Shown piece by piece: positions 43,133 through 51,973 of a DNA stretch of 64,000 nucleotides. Position 1 is the first letter of the stretch, and every line of letters starts with the position of its first letter. Made by a program: the position numbers and the translations under genes. Under the pieces are notes generated by a model that saw only the letters and a program-made list of their open reading frames with translations, was not told the origin of the DNA and did no database searches. Source of the DNA: Psychrobacter sp. Cmf 22.2 (GTDB lineage Bacteria; Pseudomonadota; Gammaproteobacteria; Pseudomonadales; Moraxellaceae); contig NZ_MRYA01000002.1 in assembly GCF_001921745.1 (NCBI RefSeq), positions 248,001 to 312,000 of the forward strand. Direction: 5' to 3'.

Positions 43133-44269
43133 ATGCAGCTTACGTCTAATAGTATCACTCCTAAATTGGCGGATAATAGCGTGGTTTGCTTGATGGCACC
43201 AACGGCTAGTGGCAAGACCGCCTTAGCCTATGAGTTATACGATACTGGTCGTTATGAGTTAATCTCAGTAGATTCAGCACTTATATACCGTGATATGAAT
43301 ATAGGTACGGCCAAACCTACGACTACTGAGCTTACGCGTTACCCGCATCATCTAGTCAATATTATTGACCCTATGCAAAGCTATAGCGTGGCTGAATTCG
43401 TCAATGATGTCGCTCGCTTGATTGATAGCTGTCACAATAATGGCAAAATACCGCTGTTGGTAGGTGGCACCATGATGTATTACATGGCGTTACTCGACGG
43501 GCTATCTCCAGTGCCAGACAGTGAGGACAGTGTCCGCTTGCGGGTAGAGCAGTGGCGACAATCAGAAGGTATTCAGGCACTATTTGACTATCTTGGTAAA
43601 GTGGATCCCATCAGTCATCAGCGTCTTCATGCAACTGATACCCAGCGTATTACGCGCGCCGTAGAAGTATATTTGCAAACTGACATTGCTATAAGCGACT
43701 GGCAGCGTAAACCTAAGCAAGCACTAGCAGACAATCCACATCAGCATTGGCATGTACTTACAGTGATGCCGGATCGTCCTTGGCTGCATAAGCGTATCGA
43801 GCAGCGTTTAGATATTATGTGGCGTGAGGGACTAGTAGCTGAAGTAATTGGTTTGCTTAAAACTTATCCGCTGACACCTAATTTACCATCTATGCGCTGT
43901 GTTGGTTATCGGCAGGTCTTAGAGTACTTAATACACATTGATCACCGAGTATTTGAGCAGACACATCTTGATAAGAGGCAGTTTGAAGATGTCTTTGGCA
44001 AATTTGAAAACCCAAGCAAACAAAAAGTAGGCCAAGATAAGATGCTGCAATCACAGTTGTTAACGCTTGATAGTCAAACGGAGGCGCTTGCTTGTTATCA
44101 AATGCAAAATAAGGCATTATATGCTACAAGACAACTGGCCAAACGCCAATATACTTGGCTACGTAAGCTAACCCGATTATCGAATATCGATAAAGATTTG
44201 CATAATAACAACGAAATTGTCATATCTTCCTACGAATCTATGGCGCAAGCTGGAGAGTACCTACGCTAA
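43133..44269 (+). CDS. miaA: tRNA dimethylallyltransferase MiaA
   Basis: A 378-aa enzyme that transfers the dimethylallyl group from DMAPP to A37 of tRNAs. The P-loop APTASGKTALAYEL, SVDSALIYRDMNIGTAKPT, HHLVNIIDP, LLVGGTMMYYMALLDGL and the C-terminal ATRQLAKRQYTWLRKL are diagnostic. About 60 residues longer than typical MiaA (about 316). The extra sequence lies between the VGYRQVLEYL motif and ATRQLAKRQ (about residues 285-330), with a further tail at the end. The ATG at 43133 has AAAGG upstream. Part of the tsaE-mutL-miaA-hfq group. Confidence 0.94.
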   Translation: MQLTSNSITPKLADNSVVCLMAPTASGKTALAYELYDTGRYELISVDSALIYRDMNIGTAKPTTTELTRYPHHLVNIIDPMQSYSVAEFVNDVARLIDSCHNNGKIPLLVGGTMMYYMALLDGLSPVPDSEDSVRLRVEQWRQSEGIQALFDYLGKVDPISHQRLHATDTQRITRAVEVYLQTDIAISDWQRKPKQALADNPHQHWHVLTVMPDRPWLHKRIEQRLDIMWREGLVAEVIGLLKTYPLTPNLPSMRCVGYRQVLEYLIHIDHRVFEQTHLDKRQFEDVFGKFENPSKQKVGQDKMLQSQLLTLDSQTEALACYQMQNKALYATRQLAKRQYTWLRKLTRLSNIDKDLHNNNEIVISSYESMAQAGEYLR

Positions 44270-44668
44270 TTGACCCACTGACCGTGGTCAAAAATACTAT
44301 TAAAGAAACATAGAATATTAAACATCAAGTGGATTTATTAGTAGCGAGGGTAAGTTATAAATACCTACAGTTGAAAAGCACAAATCACAATAAGTTTCAA
44401 AGTCTGGCTTAGATAGCTGTTATAATTTGTTAACTTGATATTTATAATATATCGTATTAACTGTCGTTTATTTACTGTTATTGTAAGAGTCACTGATTAC
44501 TTATTTGTTTACAATAATATAATATTGAAACAAAGTAGAATTGATAAAGAAAAACTGGTGCTTATTTAGATACGTTTTATTGGTAAAACTTATTATTGTA
44601 TCTTTTTCTAACCATTATAATTAAACAAGCACTTATAATATAATTATATAATATTTGGGAGAGTTTTT
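44270..44668. other. intergenic region between miaA and hfq (399 bp)
   Basis: Very AT-rich, with several TATAAT-like stretches (for example near 44420 and 44440), compatible with a separate hfq promoter. No terminator, gene or RNA element was recognised. Confidence 0.5.
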
Positions 44669-45208
44669 ATGTCAAAAGGACAAACATTACAAGATCCGTT
44701 CTTAAACTCACTACGCAAAGATCGTATTCCAGTGTCTATTTTTTTGGTAAATGGTATTAAGTTACAAGGCCAAATTGAATCATTTGACCAATATGTTGTT
44801 TTACTAAAAAATACGGTTAGCCAAATGGTTTATAAGCACGCCATTTCGACTGTAGTTCCAGCACGTAATCCACGAGGCGCCAGTACTACTGCATCATCGA
44901 GTAGTAGTATGCAAACCCAAGGTACTAGTGGGTATCAAGGTGGGAGTACTAATAGTGGTTTTGAGAGAAGTGGCAGTGTAAGTGGCGGTTTTGAAGAACG
45001 TGGCTTTGCTTCTAATCGTAGCGGTTTTAATCGTGGTGGCTTTGGACAGGGACAAGACCGCGGGTTTGAGCGTGGTGGTTTAGGTCAAACTCAGGATCGT
45101 AGCTTTGATCGCAGTGGTTTTGGTCAAGACCGCGGTTTTGAGACGCCAGCAGAAAACACTGAATTTGATGACAAATCAAACAACGATTTTGATGATAATA
45201 ACAATTAA
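44669..45208 (+). CDS. hfq: RNA chaperone Hfq with long Gly/Phe/Arg-rich C-terminal tail
   Basis: A 179-aa Hfq. Residues 1-68 are the Sm-like core that pairs small RNAs with mRNAs: [39 protein letters not shown] (split: [14 protein letters not shown] / [18 protein letters not shown]), [10 protein letters not shown]. The C-terminal 110 residues are disordered: a Ser/Thr stretch, then repeated [23 protein letters not shown] units, and finally an Asp/Asn-rich acidic tip ([13 protein letters not shown]). E. coli Hfq has about 102 aa with a short acidic tail. Long glycine-rich tails are known in Acinetobacter/Moraxella relatives. The ATG has GGGAGAG upstream and a terminator follows. Confidence 0.96.
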   Translation: MSKGQTLQDPFLNSLRKDRIPVSIFLVNGIKLQGQIESFDQYVVLLKNTVSQMVYKHAISTVVPARNPRGASTTASSSSSMQTQGTSGYQGGSTNSGFERSGSVSGGFEERGFASNRSGFNRGGFGQGQDRGFERGGLGQTQDRSFDRSGFGQDRGFETPAENTEFDDKSNNDFDDNNN

Positions 45209-45256
45209 TTGATATCATCTGTATCTGTAAAGGTATACTGTTGAAGCCTATTTCAA

Positions 45257-45290
45257 TAAAAAGACCTGCTGCTCAGTGGGTCTTTTTTGT
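45257..45290 (+). terminator. terminator after hfq
   Basis: Stem AAAAGACC / GGTCTTTT with an 11-base loop and a run of T. Confidence 0.85.
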
Positions 45291-45301
45291 ATCAACGATT
45301 T

Positions 45302-45339
45302 AACTATTTTAAGCCTGCTAAACTATTTTAAGCCTGCTA
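45302..45339. repeat. 19-bp tandem direct repeat
   Basis: Two exact adjacent copies of a 19-base unit (AACTATTTTAAGCCTGCTA) between hfq and kdsD. It may be a replication-slippage product; no function is evident. Confidence 0.9.
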
Positions 45340-45503
45340 AATAGTTAAAGGATACAACCAATCAAATGTCTTAGCGATGTCTAAGTAGCACCACTGATAT
45401 ATGTTTTTTAATCAACCTTTCATTGTGCTGTTTTAAGCCATGTTATTAAAATGGCGTTCAATATAGTAAAATATGTTATCAATAATAATCACCGAGCCAA
45501 ACC

Positions 45504-46496
45504 ATGAACAACTGTACAAACAATCTTACCCATGACCAATTTATAACCACTGCTGTTGATGCTATTCAAACTGAGATAGCCGCGTTGGCATTGTTAACTG
45601 AACAGATAGACGATAGGTTTGTGCAGGCTTGCGAAATCATTTTGGCTTGTAAAGGTCGCGTAGTCGTGACTGGTATGGGTAAGTCAGGTCTGATAGGGCG
45701 CAAGATAGCAGCGACGTTTGCCTCGACTGGTACACCAGCGTTTTTTATGCATCCTGGCGAAGCAGGTCATGGCGACTTAGGAATGCTGGTAAAAGGCGAT
45801 GTGCTACTTGCTATCTCCAATTCTGGAGAGTCTGATGAAATCAAAACGTTACTGCCAGTGGTTAAGCGTCTGGGCATTCCGCTCATTAGTATCAGTCGGG
45901 ACAAACGTGGTATGTTGCCACGCGCAGCCGACATTATGTTGACACTTGGCAAGTCACAAGAAGCGTGTCCGCTTAATCTAGCACCTACTTCTAGTACAAC
46001 AGCGACTTTAGCGTTAGGAGATGCTTTGGCAGTTGCTTTGGTACACGCACGTAACTTTACCTCAGAAGACTTTGCTTTATCGCATCCAGCAGGTGCGCTT
46101 GGTCGCCAGCTATTAACACGAGTAGAGGATTTGATGCATAGTAATGTAGATAATCTACCACTCGTTAATCAAAAAGCACCATTACAAGATGCCTTGTTTA
46201 CGATGTCTGCGGGCCGTTTGGGTATGACTGTTGTGATCGATGATGAACAAAAAGTTGTTGGTGTATTTACAGATGGGGATTTGCGCCGGGGTTTAGAAAA
46301 ACGTATCGACCTTGCAACCCCAATACAAGATGTGATGAGCACGAATCCCCGCCAAGTAAGTAAGTCGATGCGTGCATCTGATGCCTTAAGTGTCATGAAT
46401 GAAAATGCAATCAGTCAGCTATTAATCATAGATGAGGAAGAGCGCTTGGAGGCCATTATCACCGTGCATGACTTGCTACAAGCAGGTGTGAAATAA
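45504..46496 (+). CDS. kdsD: D-arabinose-5-phosphate isomerase (SIS + CBS domains)
   Basis: A 330-aa isomerase that converts ribulose 5-phosphate to arabinose 5-phosphate, the first step of Kdo synthesis. N-terminal SIS domain: GRVVVTGMGKSGLIGRKIAATFASTGTPAFFMHPGEAGHGDLGM and LAISNSGESDEIKTLLP, LAPTSSTTATLALGDALAVAL. Two C-terminal CBS domains (about residues 210-325) end in VMSTNPRQVS and LIIDEEERLEAIITVHDLLQAGV. Same order as E. coli kdsD-kdsC-lptC-lptA-lptB. The ATG at 45504 has GAG upstream. kdsC starts 57 bp after. Confidence 0.95.
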   Translation: MNNCTNNLTHDQFITTAVDAIQTEIAALALLTEQIDDRFVQACEIILACKGRVVVTGMGKSGLIGRKIAATFASTGTPAFFMHPGEAGHGDLGMLVKGDVLLAISNSGESDEIKTLLPVVKRLGIPLISISRDKRGMLPRAADIMLTLGKSQEACPLNLAPTSSTTATLALGDALAVALVHARNFTSEDFALSHPAGALGRQLLTRVEDLMHSNVDNLPLVNQKAPLQDALFTMSAGRLGMTVVIDDEQKVVGVFTDGDLRRGLEKRIDLATPIQDVMSTNPRQVSKSMRASDALSVMNENAISQLLIIDEEERLEAIITVHDLLQAGVK

Positions 46497-46553
46497 GCGC
46501 TTAAACCGAGTAGGTTTTACATTCAAATAATAATATTTTATAAGAGATAAATT

Positions 46554-47120
46554 ATGCAAGACTTAATCGAAAAAGCAGGGCTGGTCAAAATGTTGGTCTT
46601 GGACGTTGATGGTATTTTATCGAATGGTCAGATTATCTATGATGCTAATGGCATTGAGACTAAAGTATTTTCGGTACAAGATGGCGTCGGTATTAAGTCT
46701 TTGGCACGTTATGGTATTTTAACTGCTATTATTACAGGCCGTAATAGTCCTATGGTCAATAAGCGTGCTGCAGAAATAGGCATCGATTATGTGGTGCAAG
46801 GACGTGATGATAAGCTTATCGCCTTAAAAGAGCTGCTGTCTACCTTAGATCCAGCGCTTGATATTACTGCTGCCGACTGCGCTTATATGGGAGATGATTT
46901 GCCTGATATTAAAGCCCTGCAAACCGTCGGCTTGGCCGCGACAGTACCCAATGCGCATGCTGAGGTTATTAGTCGCAGCGATATGGTAACGACGCGCGCT
47001 GGCGGGATGGGAGCGGTGCGTGAAGTATGTGATTTGATTTTAAAAGGTCATGGGTGTTATCAAGATTTTATTGCGCACTATACGCTTGATGAAGTACCAG
47101 CGCAGGATAACTTATCGTGA
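46554..47120 (+). CDS. kdsC: Kdo-8-phosphate phosphatase
   Basis: A 188-aa HAD-family phosphatase releasing phosphate from Kdo-8-phosphate to give Kdo for the lipopolysaccharide core. The HAD motifs are MLVLDVDGILSNGQIIYDANG (motif I, catalytic aspartates in DVDG), AIITGRNSPMV (motif II), and YMGDDLPDIKALQTVGLAATVPNAHAEV (motif IV). No cap domain, as in KdsC. The stop overlaps the lptC start (GTGA). Confidence 0.95.
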   Translation: MQDLIEKAGLVKMLVLDVDGILSNGQIIYDANGIETKVFSVQDGVGIKSLARYGILTAIITGRNSPMVNKRAAEIGIDYVVQGRDDKLIALKELLSTLDPALDITAADCAYMGDDLPDIKALQTVGLAATVPNAHAEVISRSDMVTTRAGGMGAVREVCDLILKGHGCYQDFIAHYTLDEVPAQDNLS

Positions 47121-47704
47121 ATACTCGTGTCTTAATTATTCTAGCATTAATCATTGCCGGTATTGCTGGTTGGTTTTTTCAACAACAAGGTAAGGTCACA
47201 CCGCCAGTAAAAATAGAAGCCTCCGAGGTTGATTATGAAGCGACTGATATAAAAGCGGTACAAACCAATGAAGAAGGTGAGACTGAATACGAGCTAAATG
47301 CCGACTCACTAACGCACAACCCAGTGACCAACCAAGATGAGATGTCAGGTATTACCATGAACTGGGAACCATCTGATGAGCAGCGTTATCAAATCCAAGC
47401 AGGTAGTGCTACTATCAATCAACAAACAGGAGAGCTGCGTCTGTCTGGTGGTTTTACTTTAGTCAGTGAAGACAAAGCGGATGGTGCATCAGATATTGAG
47501 CCTATTAAAGTTACAGGCCAAACGCTTAAAGGAAACACCAAGTCTCGCCAAGTCTATAGCGATGAATCTGTTAAAGTTGAGCAAGGTATGAATCGCTTTG
47601 AGGCTTCTAGTATGAAGGCCAATCTTGAAACTGGTGAATATGAGTTTGGGCAAGTTGCTGTGACTTTTACACCCGCTGAGCGTCAGGATCAGGCTTTATT
47701 TTAA
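47117..47704 (+). CDS. lptC: LPS export protein LptC
   Basis: A 195-aa bitopic inner-membrane protein of the LPS export bridge. It receives LPS from LptB2FG and passes it to LptA. One N-terminal membrane segment (VLIILALIIAGIAGWFF, about residues 4-20) is followed by a periplasmic beta-jellyroll domain (LSGGFTLVSED, VYSDESVKVEQG, FEASSMKANLETG). The start is a GTG at 47117 that overlaps the kdsC stop, so it is probably translated by coupling. Unlike E. coli, where lptA follows closely, a 322-bp gap with a MITE-like repeat separates it from lptA. Confidence 0.9.
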   Translation: MNTRVLIILALIIAGIAGWFFQQQGKVTPPVKIEASEVDYEATDIKAVQTNEEGETEYELNADSLTHNPVTNQDEMSGITMNWEPSDEQRYQIQAGSATINQQTGELRLSGGFTLVSEDKADGASDIEPIKVTGQTLKGNTKSRQVYSDESVKVEQGMNRFEASSMKANLETGEYEFGQVAVTFTPAERQDQALF

Positions 47705-48026
47705 TGCCTTGTATATTACGTATTATTGCCTTAGATAGTTTAAAATATAGTGAGTTCAGTATAAAAGCGATATAGTGGAACTGAGATAAATTTTACGCAG
47801 CCTTTGTCTGCGCAGGCACAGCAAGCCAGAAAAATTTATACCAGTTCCGTGTTGAAATATAATGTATCTGTTCTATTTAGAATCGATATAGTTGGTAAAG
47901 GTAATAGTAGTAATTGGCTCGCTTATTGCTACTTATCCATGTAACCAATCTAGGTTGCTCGTATTTTCCAATAGCTTTTGCTTTTCTACTACTTATCACT
48001 TTCTCACTCTAAAAGAGTAACTGCTT
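47705..48026. other. intergenic region between lptC and lptA
   Basis: A 322-bp gap that mostly holds repeat copy B (47746-47890, listed separately). The rest (47891-48026) is AT-rich and shows no gene, although a promoter for lptA-lptB could lie there. Confidence 0.5.
47746..47890 (+). repeat. MITE-like palindromic repeat, copy B
   Basis: A 145-bp element between lptC and lptA. It starts TATAGTGAGTTC and ends GAATCGATATA. Imperfect 18-bp arms (47777-47794 and 47831-47848, 16 matches) flank a core at 47796-47834. That core matches copy A (34862-34900, opposite strand) at 35 of 39 positions. The arms of the two copies differ in sequence but remain self-complementary in each. No coding capacity. 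Confidence 0.85.
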
Positions 48027-48581
48027 ATGAAATCTAACTTTTTGCCTGTCGTTAGCCAAAACTATATGTCGCAAATCTTACGTGTATTGCCGACAGCTAT
48101 GCTAATAGCATTACCGTTATATAGTCATGCATTGCCATCAGATGCCAACCAACCCATTAAATTGTTGGCAGATAAAGCAACCTATAGTGAGCGTACAGGT
48201 GTCACCAGTTACTCTGGTAATGTCATTATTACCCAAGGAACATTAAAGCTTACCGCTGATGATATCACTGTGAATTTATCGCAGCAGCGCAGCATCAATT
48301 CAGCAGTGGCAACCGGACGTCCAGCAACCATGCAACAAGTTATCACTCAAGAAAAAGGACTAGCAAAAGGTCAGGCAAACAAGATTGATTATAATGCAGT
48401 GAGCGGTATTATTACTTTAACGGGTAATGCAAAACTGGTGCAAAACGGTGCTAGCTTTGCTGGTAATGTCATTCGTTATAGCCTAAAAGCTGGCGATGTC
48501 GAAGCGACAGCTGGTGGCAATCAGCGTGTTGAGTTGGTACTGCCGCCCAATAATAGTACCAATCAAAGCAGTATACGCTAA
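48027..48581 (+). CDS. lptA: LPS transport protein LptA
   Basis: A 184-aa periplasmic protein that forms the beta-jellyroll bridge carrying LPS between membranes. An N-terminal signal sequence (LRVLPTAMLIALPLYSHA, cleavage after about residue 36) is followed by the OstA-like domain: QPIKLLADKATYSERTGVTSYSGNVIITQGTLKLTADDI, IDYNAVSGIITLTGNAKLVQNGASFAGNVIRY. An alternative start at the ATG about 13 codons downstream would give a more standard signal peptide; both are kept open. lptB follows after 53 bp. Confidence 0.92.
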   Translation: MKSNFLPVVSQNYMSQILRVLPTAMLIALPLYSHALPSDANQPIKLLADKATYSERTGVTSYSGNVIITQGTLKLTADDITVNLSQQRSINSAVATGRPATMQQVITQEKGLAKGQANKIDYNAVSGIITLTGNAKLVQNGASFAGNVIRYSLKAGDVEATAGGNQRVELVLPPNNSTNQSSIR

Positions 48582-48634
48582 AATAATTTACCAAATCTTA
48601 TAAGCATTTAAATTTGCCTTAGTATGAGTAACGT

Positions 48635-49438
48635 ATGAGTGATAACAGTAGTTTTAATAGCGACCTTGATGGTCATGATACATCTATGTTAAATAACACG
48701 TCTACGCCCATTGTTGAACGGCTGACAATGCAAAATTTAGGCAAACGTTACGGTAAGCGCTGGGTAGTCAAAGATGTCTCGTTCTCAGTTGAGCAAGGTC
48801 AAGTTGTTGGGCTGTTAGGGCCTAATGGTGCAGGTAAGACAACCAGCTTTTATATGGTGGTTGGTTTGGTCAATATGGACAAAGGCCGTGTGACCTTGGG
48901 TAAAATGGATTTGTCCAAGTATGCCATGCATGAGCGTGCCCGAGCTGGCATTGGTTATTTGCCACAAGAGGCCTCTATTTTTCGTAAGTTATCTATCGAA
49001 GAGAATATTTTAGCCATTCTACAAACTCGTAAAGAGCTATCAGCTACTCAGCAGACGCAAGAGCTTGAAAAGCTGATTGGAGAGTTTCATTTAGAGCATG
49101 TACGAAAATCATTAGGCATGAGCGTCTCAGGCGGTGAGCGTCGTCGCTGCGAGATTGCGCGTGCCTTGGCCGCTGACCCCAAGTTTATCTTGTTAGATGA
49201 GCCTTTCGCTGGGGTTGATCCCATCTCAGTTGGTGATATTAAAGATGTTATCTTAACATTAAAAAATCGAGGCATTGGCGTACTCATTACCGATCACAAT
49301 GTACGCGAAACTCTCGCTATCTGCGAAAAAGCTTACATTGTCTCAGAGGGCGCCATCATTGCCGAAGGTACGGCATGTGAAGTTTTAGACAATGAGCTGG
49401 TAAAATCGGTTTACTTGGGTAAAGATTTTCAAGTGTAG
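48635..49438 (+). CDS. lptB: LPS export ABC transporter ATPase LptB
   Basis: A 267-aa ATPase that powers LPS extraction and transport by LptFG. Walker [18 protein letters not shown]-loop [18 protein letters not shown], signature [17 protein letters not shown], Walker [13 protein letters not shown] and the switch histidine in [11 protein letters not shown] are all present. The E. coli protein is about 241 aa; here about 25 extra N-terminal residues, Ser/Asn/Asp-rich, precede the fold. No clear ribosome-binding site before the ATG at 48635. It closes the kds-lpt cluster. Confidence 0.95.
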   Translation: MSDNSSFNSDLDGHDTSMLNNTSTPIVERLTMQNLGKRYGKRWVVKDVSFSVEQGQVVGLLGPNGAGKTTSFYMVVGLVNMDKGRVTLGKMDLSKYAMHERARAGIGYLPQEASIFRKLSIEENILAILQTRKELSATQQTQELEKLIGEFHLEHVRKSLGMSVSGGERRRCEIARALAADPKFILLDEPFAGVDPISVGDIKDVILTLKNRGIGVLITDHNVRETLAICEKAYIVSEGAIIAEGTACEVLDNELVKSVYLGKDFQV

Positions 49439-49563
49439 GTCATGGTTTGCATTGGCTTTTTATTGCTCAAAAAAGCACTAATAGGTGATTAAGCGTACAC
49501 TGATGATGTCTCACTGACCTTGAGTTTTTGTCTGTCAACACCATTTAATTAAGGTATCTCAAC

Positions 49564-49602
49564 TATACGCCAATGGTCTTGGTCAGTGGCCATTGGCGTA
49601 TA
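49564..49602. repeat. perfect 13-bp inverted repeat between lptB and radA
   Basis: Arms TATACGCCAATGG (49564-49576) and CCATTGGCGTATA (49590-49602) around a 13-base loop. It has no T run, so it is not a standard terminator. It may be an operator or an RNA structure, or part of a doubtful minus-strand ORF (see rejected items). Confidence 0.8.
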
Positions 49603-49735
49603 TTCAACATGTCCAACCTTATTCTTTCTTATCAAAGCTATTACTAATTCATCATAATCTATGATGCCTCTTTTTCTATAAATAACAGTATTTTGACCTC
49701 TTTTTAACTTGCAACTTAAATAGGGCGCATACACG

Positions 49736-51181
49736 ATGGCAAAAAACAAAAGTAGCTACGTCTGTCAGCACTGCGGTGCGCATTTTGGTAAATGGTCAGG
49801 ACAGTGCTCTGACTGTGGCGAATGGAACAGTTTGGTTGAAGCACCAAATGTCAGCATGCCGCATCATAATAAAAATACAGCCAAATCTGCTGCCAATCGA
49901 GCAGCACCGCGCAGTACAAACGGTAGTACGTCACCAGGGAACTATTCAGGAACGCAAAGTGCGGTTATGCCACTTAACGCCGTTAGCATGACATTAGATA
50001 CCCGACTACCAACAGGTATTAGCGAGTTTGACCGAGTATTGGGCGGCGGGCTGGTAGCGGGTTCCGTGGTACTAATAGGTGGTGATCCAGGTATTGGTAA
50101 ATCTACCATCTTACTTCAAACAGCGACCAATATGGCGCGTGCTGATTCATTAGCAGGTAGTGCGCTTTATGTCACAGGGGAAGAATCACTGGCACAGGTG
50201 GCGATGCGAGCCAAACGTCTAGACCTACCTGCTGATCGCTTGCGAGTGTTGGCTGAGACAAATGTAGAAACCATTTGTGCTGCCTTGACTCAAGAGCAGC
50301 CTGCTATCGCGATTATTGATTCGATTCAGACCATTTATACGGATGCCATCAATTCGGCTCCAGGCGGTGTGAGTCAAATACGTGAGTCGGCAGCTATTTT
50401 GACTCGTTATGCCAAACAAACGGGAACGGCTTTATTTTTGGTTGGACATGTGACCAAAGAAGGTACGCTTGCGGGACCACGTGTGCTTGAGCATATGGTT
50501 GACACAGTTTTGTACTTTGAAGGACAGTCTGACTCACGATTTCGTATGATTCGTGCGGTCAAAAACCGCTTTGGCGCGGTCAATGAGTTGGGCATCTTTG
50601 GGATGACGGATATGGGTCTTAAAGAGGTTGCCAATCCATCTGCTATATTTCTAAGCCGCTATGATAAGCCAGTTGCGGGCTCAGTGGTTATGGTTAGCCG
50701 TGAGGGTACACGTCCATTATTAGTCGAGGTACAGGCGCTGGTTGATGACTCACAAGGGCAGCCAAGACGTATGGCTTTAGGGCTTGATTTTCAGCGTCTA
50801 TCGATGCTGCTTGCTGTGATGCACCGTCATGGCGGTATCCATACCAGTGGACAAGACGTTTATGTCAATGTAGTTGGCGGCGTCAAAGTAATAGAAACGG
50901 GCTCTGATTTGGCAGTACTATTAGCTTGTGCGTCAAGTATTAGAGAAAAGCCATTACCTTCATCATTGGCAGTGTTTGGTGAGGTAGGTTTGTCAGGTGA
51001 AATTCGCCCTGTACCAAACGGGCAAGAGCGCTTAAAAGAAGCCATGAAGCATGGTTTTACTCACGCTATTATCCCAAAGTCAAACGCGCCTGCCAGTGAC
51101 TCACCGCAGTTTAAGGGTATTGTCGTACATGCTGTAGAGCGCCTAGATGATGCAATAGAAAGAGCGTTTGAGATTTACTAG
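49736..51181 (+). CDS. radA: DNA repair protein RadA
   Basis: A 481-aa RecA-like branch-migration ATPase for recombination repair. N-terminal zinc finger YVCQHCGAHFGKWSGQCSDCGEW (C4), then Walker A GGDPGIGKSTILLQ, the KNRFG motif VKNRFGAVNELGIF, and a C-terminal Lon-protease-like domain (GEVGLSGEIRPV, FTHAIIPKSN). The serine/lysine pair of Lon is not used in RadA. The linker at about residues 40-70 is Ser/Asn-rich. A strong terminator follows the gene. Confidence 0.95.
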   Translation: MAKNKSSYVCQHCGAHFGKWSGQCSDCGEWNSLVEAPNVSMPHHNKNTAKSAANRAAPRSTNGSTSPGNYSGTQSAVMPLNAVSMTLDTRLPTGISEFDRVLGGGLVAGSVVLIGGDPGIGKSTILLQTATNMARADSLAGSALYVTGEESLAQVAMRAKRLDLPADRLRVLAETNVETICAALTQEQPAIAIIDSIQTIYTDAINSAPGGVSQIRESAAILTRYAKQTGTALFLVGHVTKEGTLAGPRVLEHMVDTVLYFEGQSDSRFRMIRAVKNRFGAVNELGIFGMTDMGLKEVANPSAIFLSRYDKPVAGSVVMVSREGTRPLLVEVQALVDDSQGQPRRMALGLDFQRLSMLLAVMHRHGGIHTSGQDVYVNVVGGVKVIETGSDLAVLLACASSIREKPLPSSLAVFGEVGLSGEIRPVPNGQERLKEAMKHGFTHAIIPKSNAPASDSPQFKGIVVHAVERLDDAIERAFEIY

Positions 51182-51234
51182 CTATGTCAATAAGAGGATA
51201 TGTCAATAAAATAACTTCTAAAAACAATATCCAC

Positions 51235-51274
51235 AAAAAAAGTGTCAAACTTATCTGAGTTTGACACTTTTTTA
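51235..51274 (+). terminator. terminator between radA and rlpA
   Basis: Perfect stem AGTGTCAAAC / GTTTGACACT flanked by A and T runs, loop TTATCTGA. Suitable for both convergent genes. Confidence 0.92.
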
Positions 51275-51358
51275 TATTTTTACGCACTTTACAGATGGCT
51301 AATTTTTACATGCTTATAGTTCTCATACAATTTTACAAGCGTCGACTTTAGAATAAAA

Positions 51359-51973
51359 CTATGGACCTGAAACACGTTCAATTGACACGTTACCAACGCC
51401 TTTATTGGTAATACCCAAACGTTTGGCTGCGCCATAAGACAAATCTAGAACGCGATTGCCGTGGAATGGACCTCGATCATTCACCTTTACAACCACACTT
51501 TTGCCATTGGTTTTATTGGTCACTTTTACGTAGCAATTCAAGGGCAACGAGCGATGAGCAGCAGTCAGACCATTCATATCAAAAGTATCACCGCTGGCCG
51601 TTTTACGACCATGAAACTTACGGCCATACCAAGAAGCAAGGCCAGTTTGCTTAAATTTACTCACAGAATTAGAAGCAACAGCAGTCAATCGCTCTAATAC
51701 ATCTTCATCATCGGTAACTTGACTCGTATCATCAGCTAGCAAAGAGCTGTTAATAGCTAGCGATACTGGTTGACGTGCAGATTTTACCAAGCTTGAAGCA
51801 TTATCATGTTGACGAGTAAGCTCACCAAGGACACGATCAATATGGGAGGCGTTATCTTGAGACAAAGTTGTAAGAGACGTTTTTGCTTCAACTGCGTTAG
51901 CATTAGAAGCTACTGCAGAGCCAGCAAACAAACACACTGACATTATAAGTAGACCAGATAGACGCTTATTCAT
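51359..51973 (-). CDS. rlpA: RlpA-like septal ring lytic transglycosylase
   Basis: A 204-aa secreted protein with a Sec signal peptide (LLIMSVCLFAGSAVASNA, about residues 1-26; no lipobox) and a double-psi beta-barrel domain at the C-terminus. The conserved GLASWYGRKFHGRKTASGDTFDMNGLTAAHRSLP, VKVNDRGPFHGNRVLDLSYGAAKRLG segments contain the catalytic/binding Glu-less Asp and Arg pattern of the RlpA/DPBB family. The SPOR domain of classic RlpA is absent. The gene lies downstream of rodA on the same strand, as mrdB-rlpA in E. coli, but after a long gap. Confidence 0.88.
   Translation of the reverse strand: MNKRLSGLLIMSVCLFAGSAVASNANAVEAKTSLTTLSQDNASHIDRVLGELTRQHDNASSLVKSARQPVSLAINSSLLADDTSQVTDDEDVLERLTAVASNSVSKFKQTGLASWYGRKFHGRKTASGDTFDMNGLTAAHRSLPLNCYVKVTNKTNGKSVVVKVNDRGPFHGNRVLDLSYGAAKRLGITNKGVGNVSIERVSGP

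Noticed and set aside
44414-44460. Possible tRNA or small RNA between miaA and hfq
   Set aside because: Only AT-rich promoter-like sequence; no cloverleaf, T-loop or terminator was found.
45027-45218. Minus-strand ORF opposite the Hfq tail
   Set aside because: It is antisense to a repetitive Gly-rich tail; no start signals or conservation are expected.
49549-49749. Minus-strand ORF of 66 codons between lptB and radA
   Set aside because: It begins at TTG inside the radA start region and has no ribosome-binding site or early ATG. It also contains the 13-bp palindrome, which would be an odd feature of a coding sequence. Some of it looks protein-like (DHWRIVEI), so it is not fully excluded.
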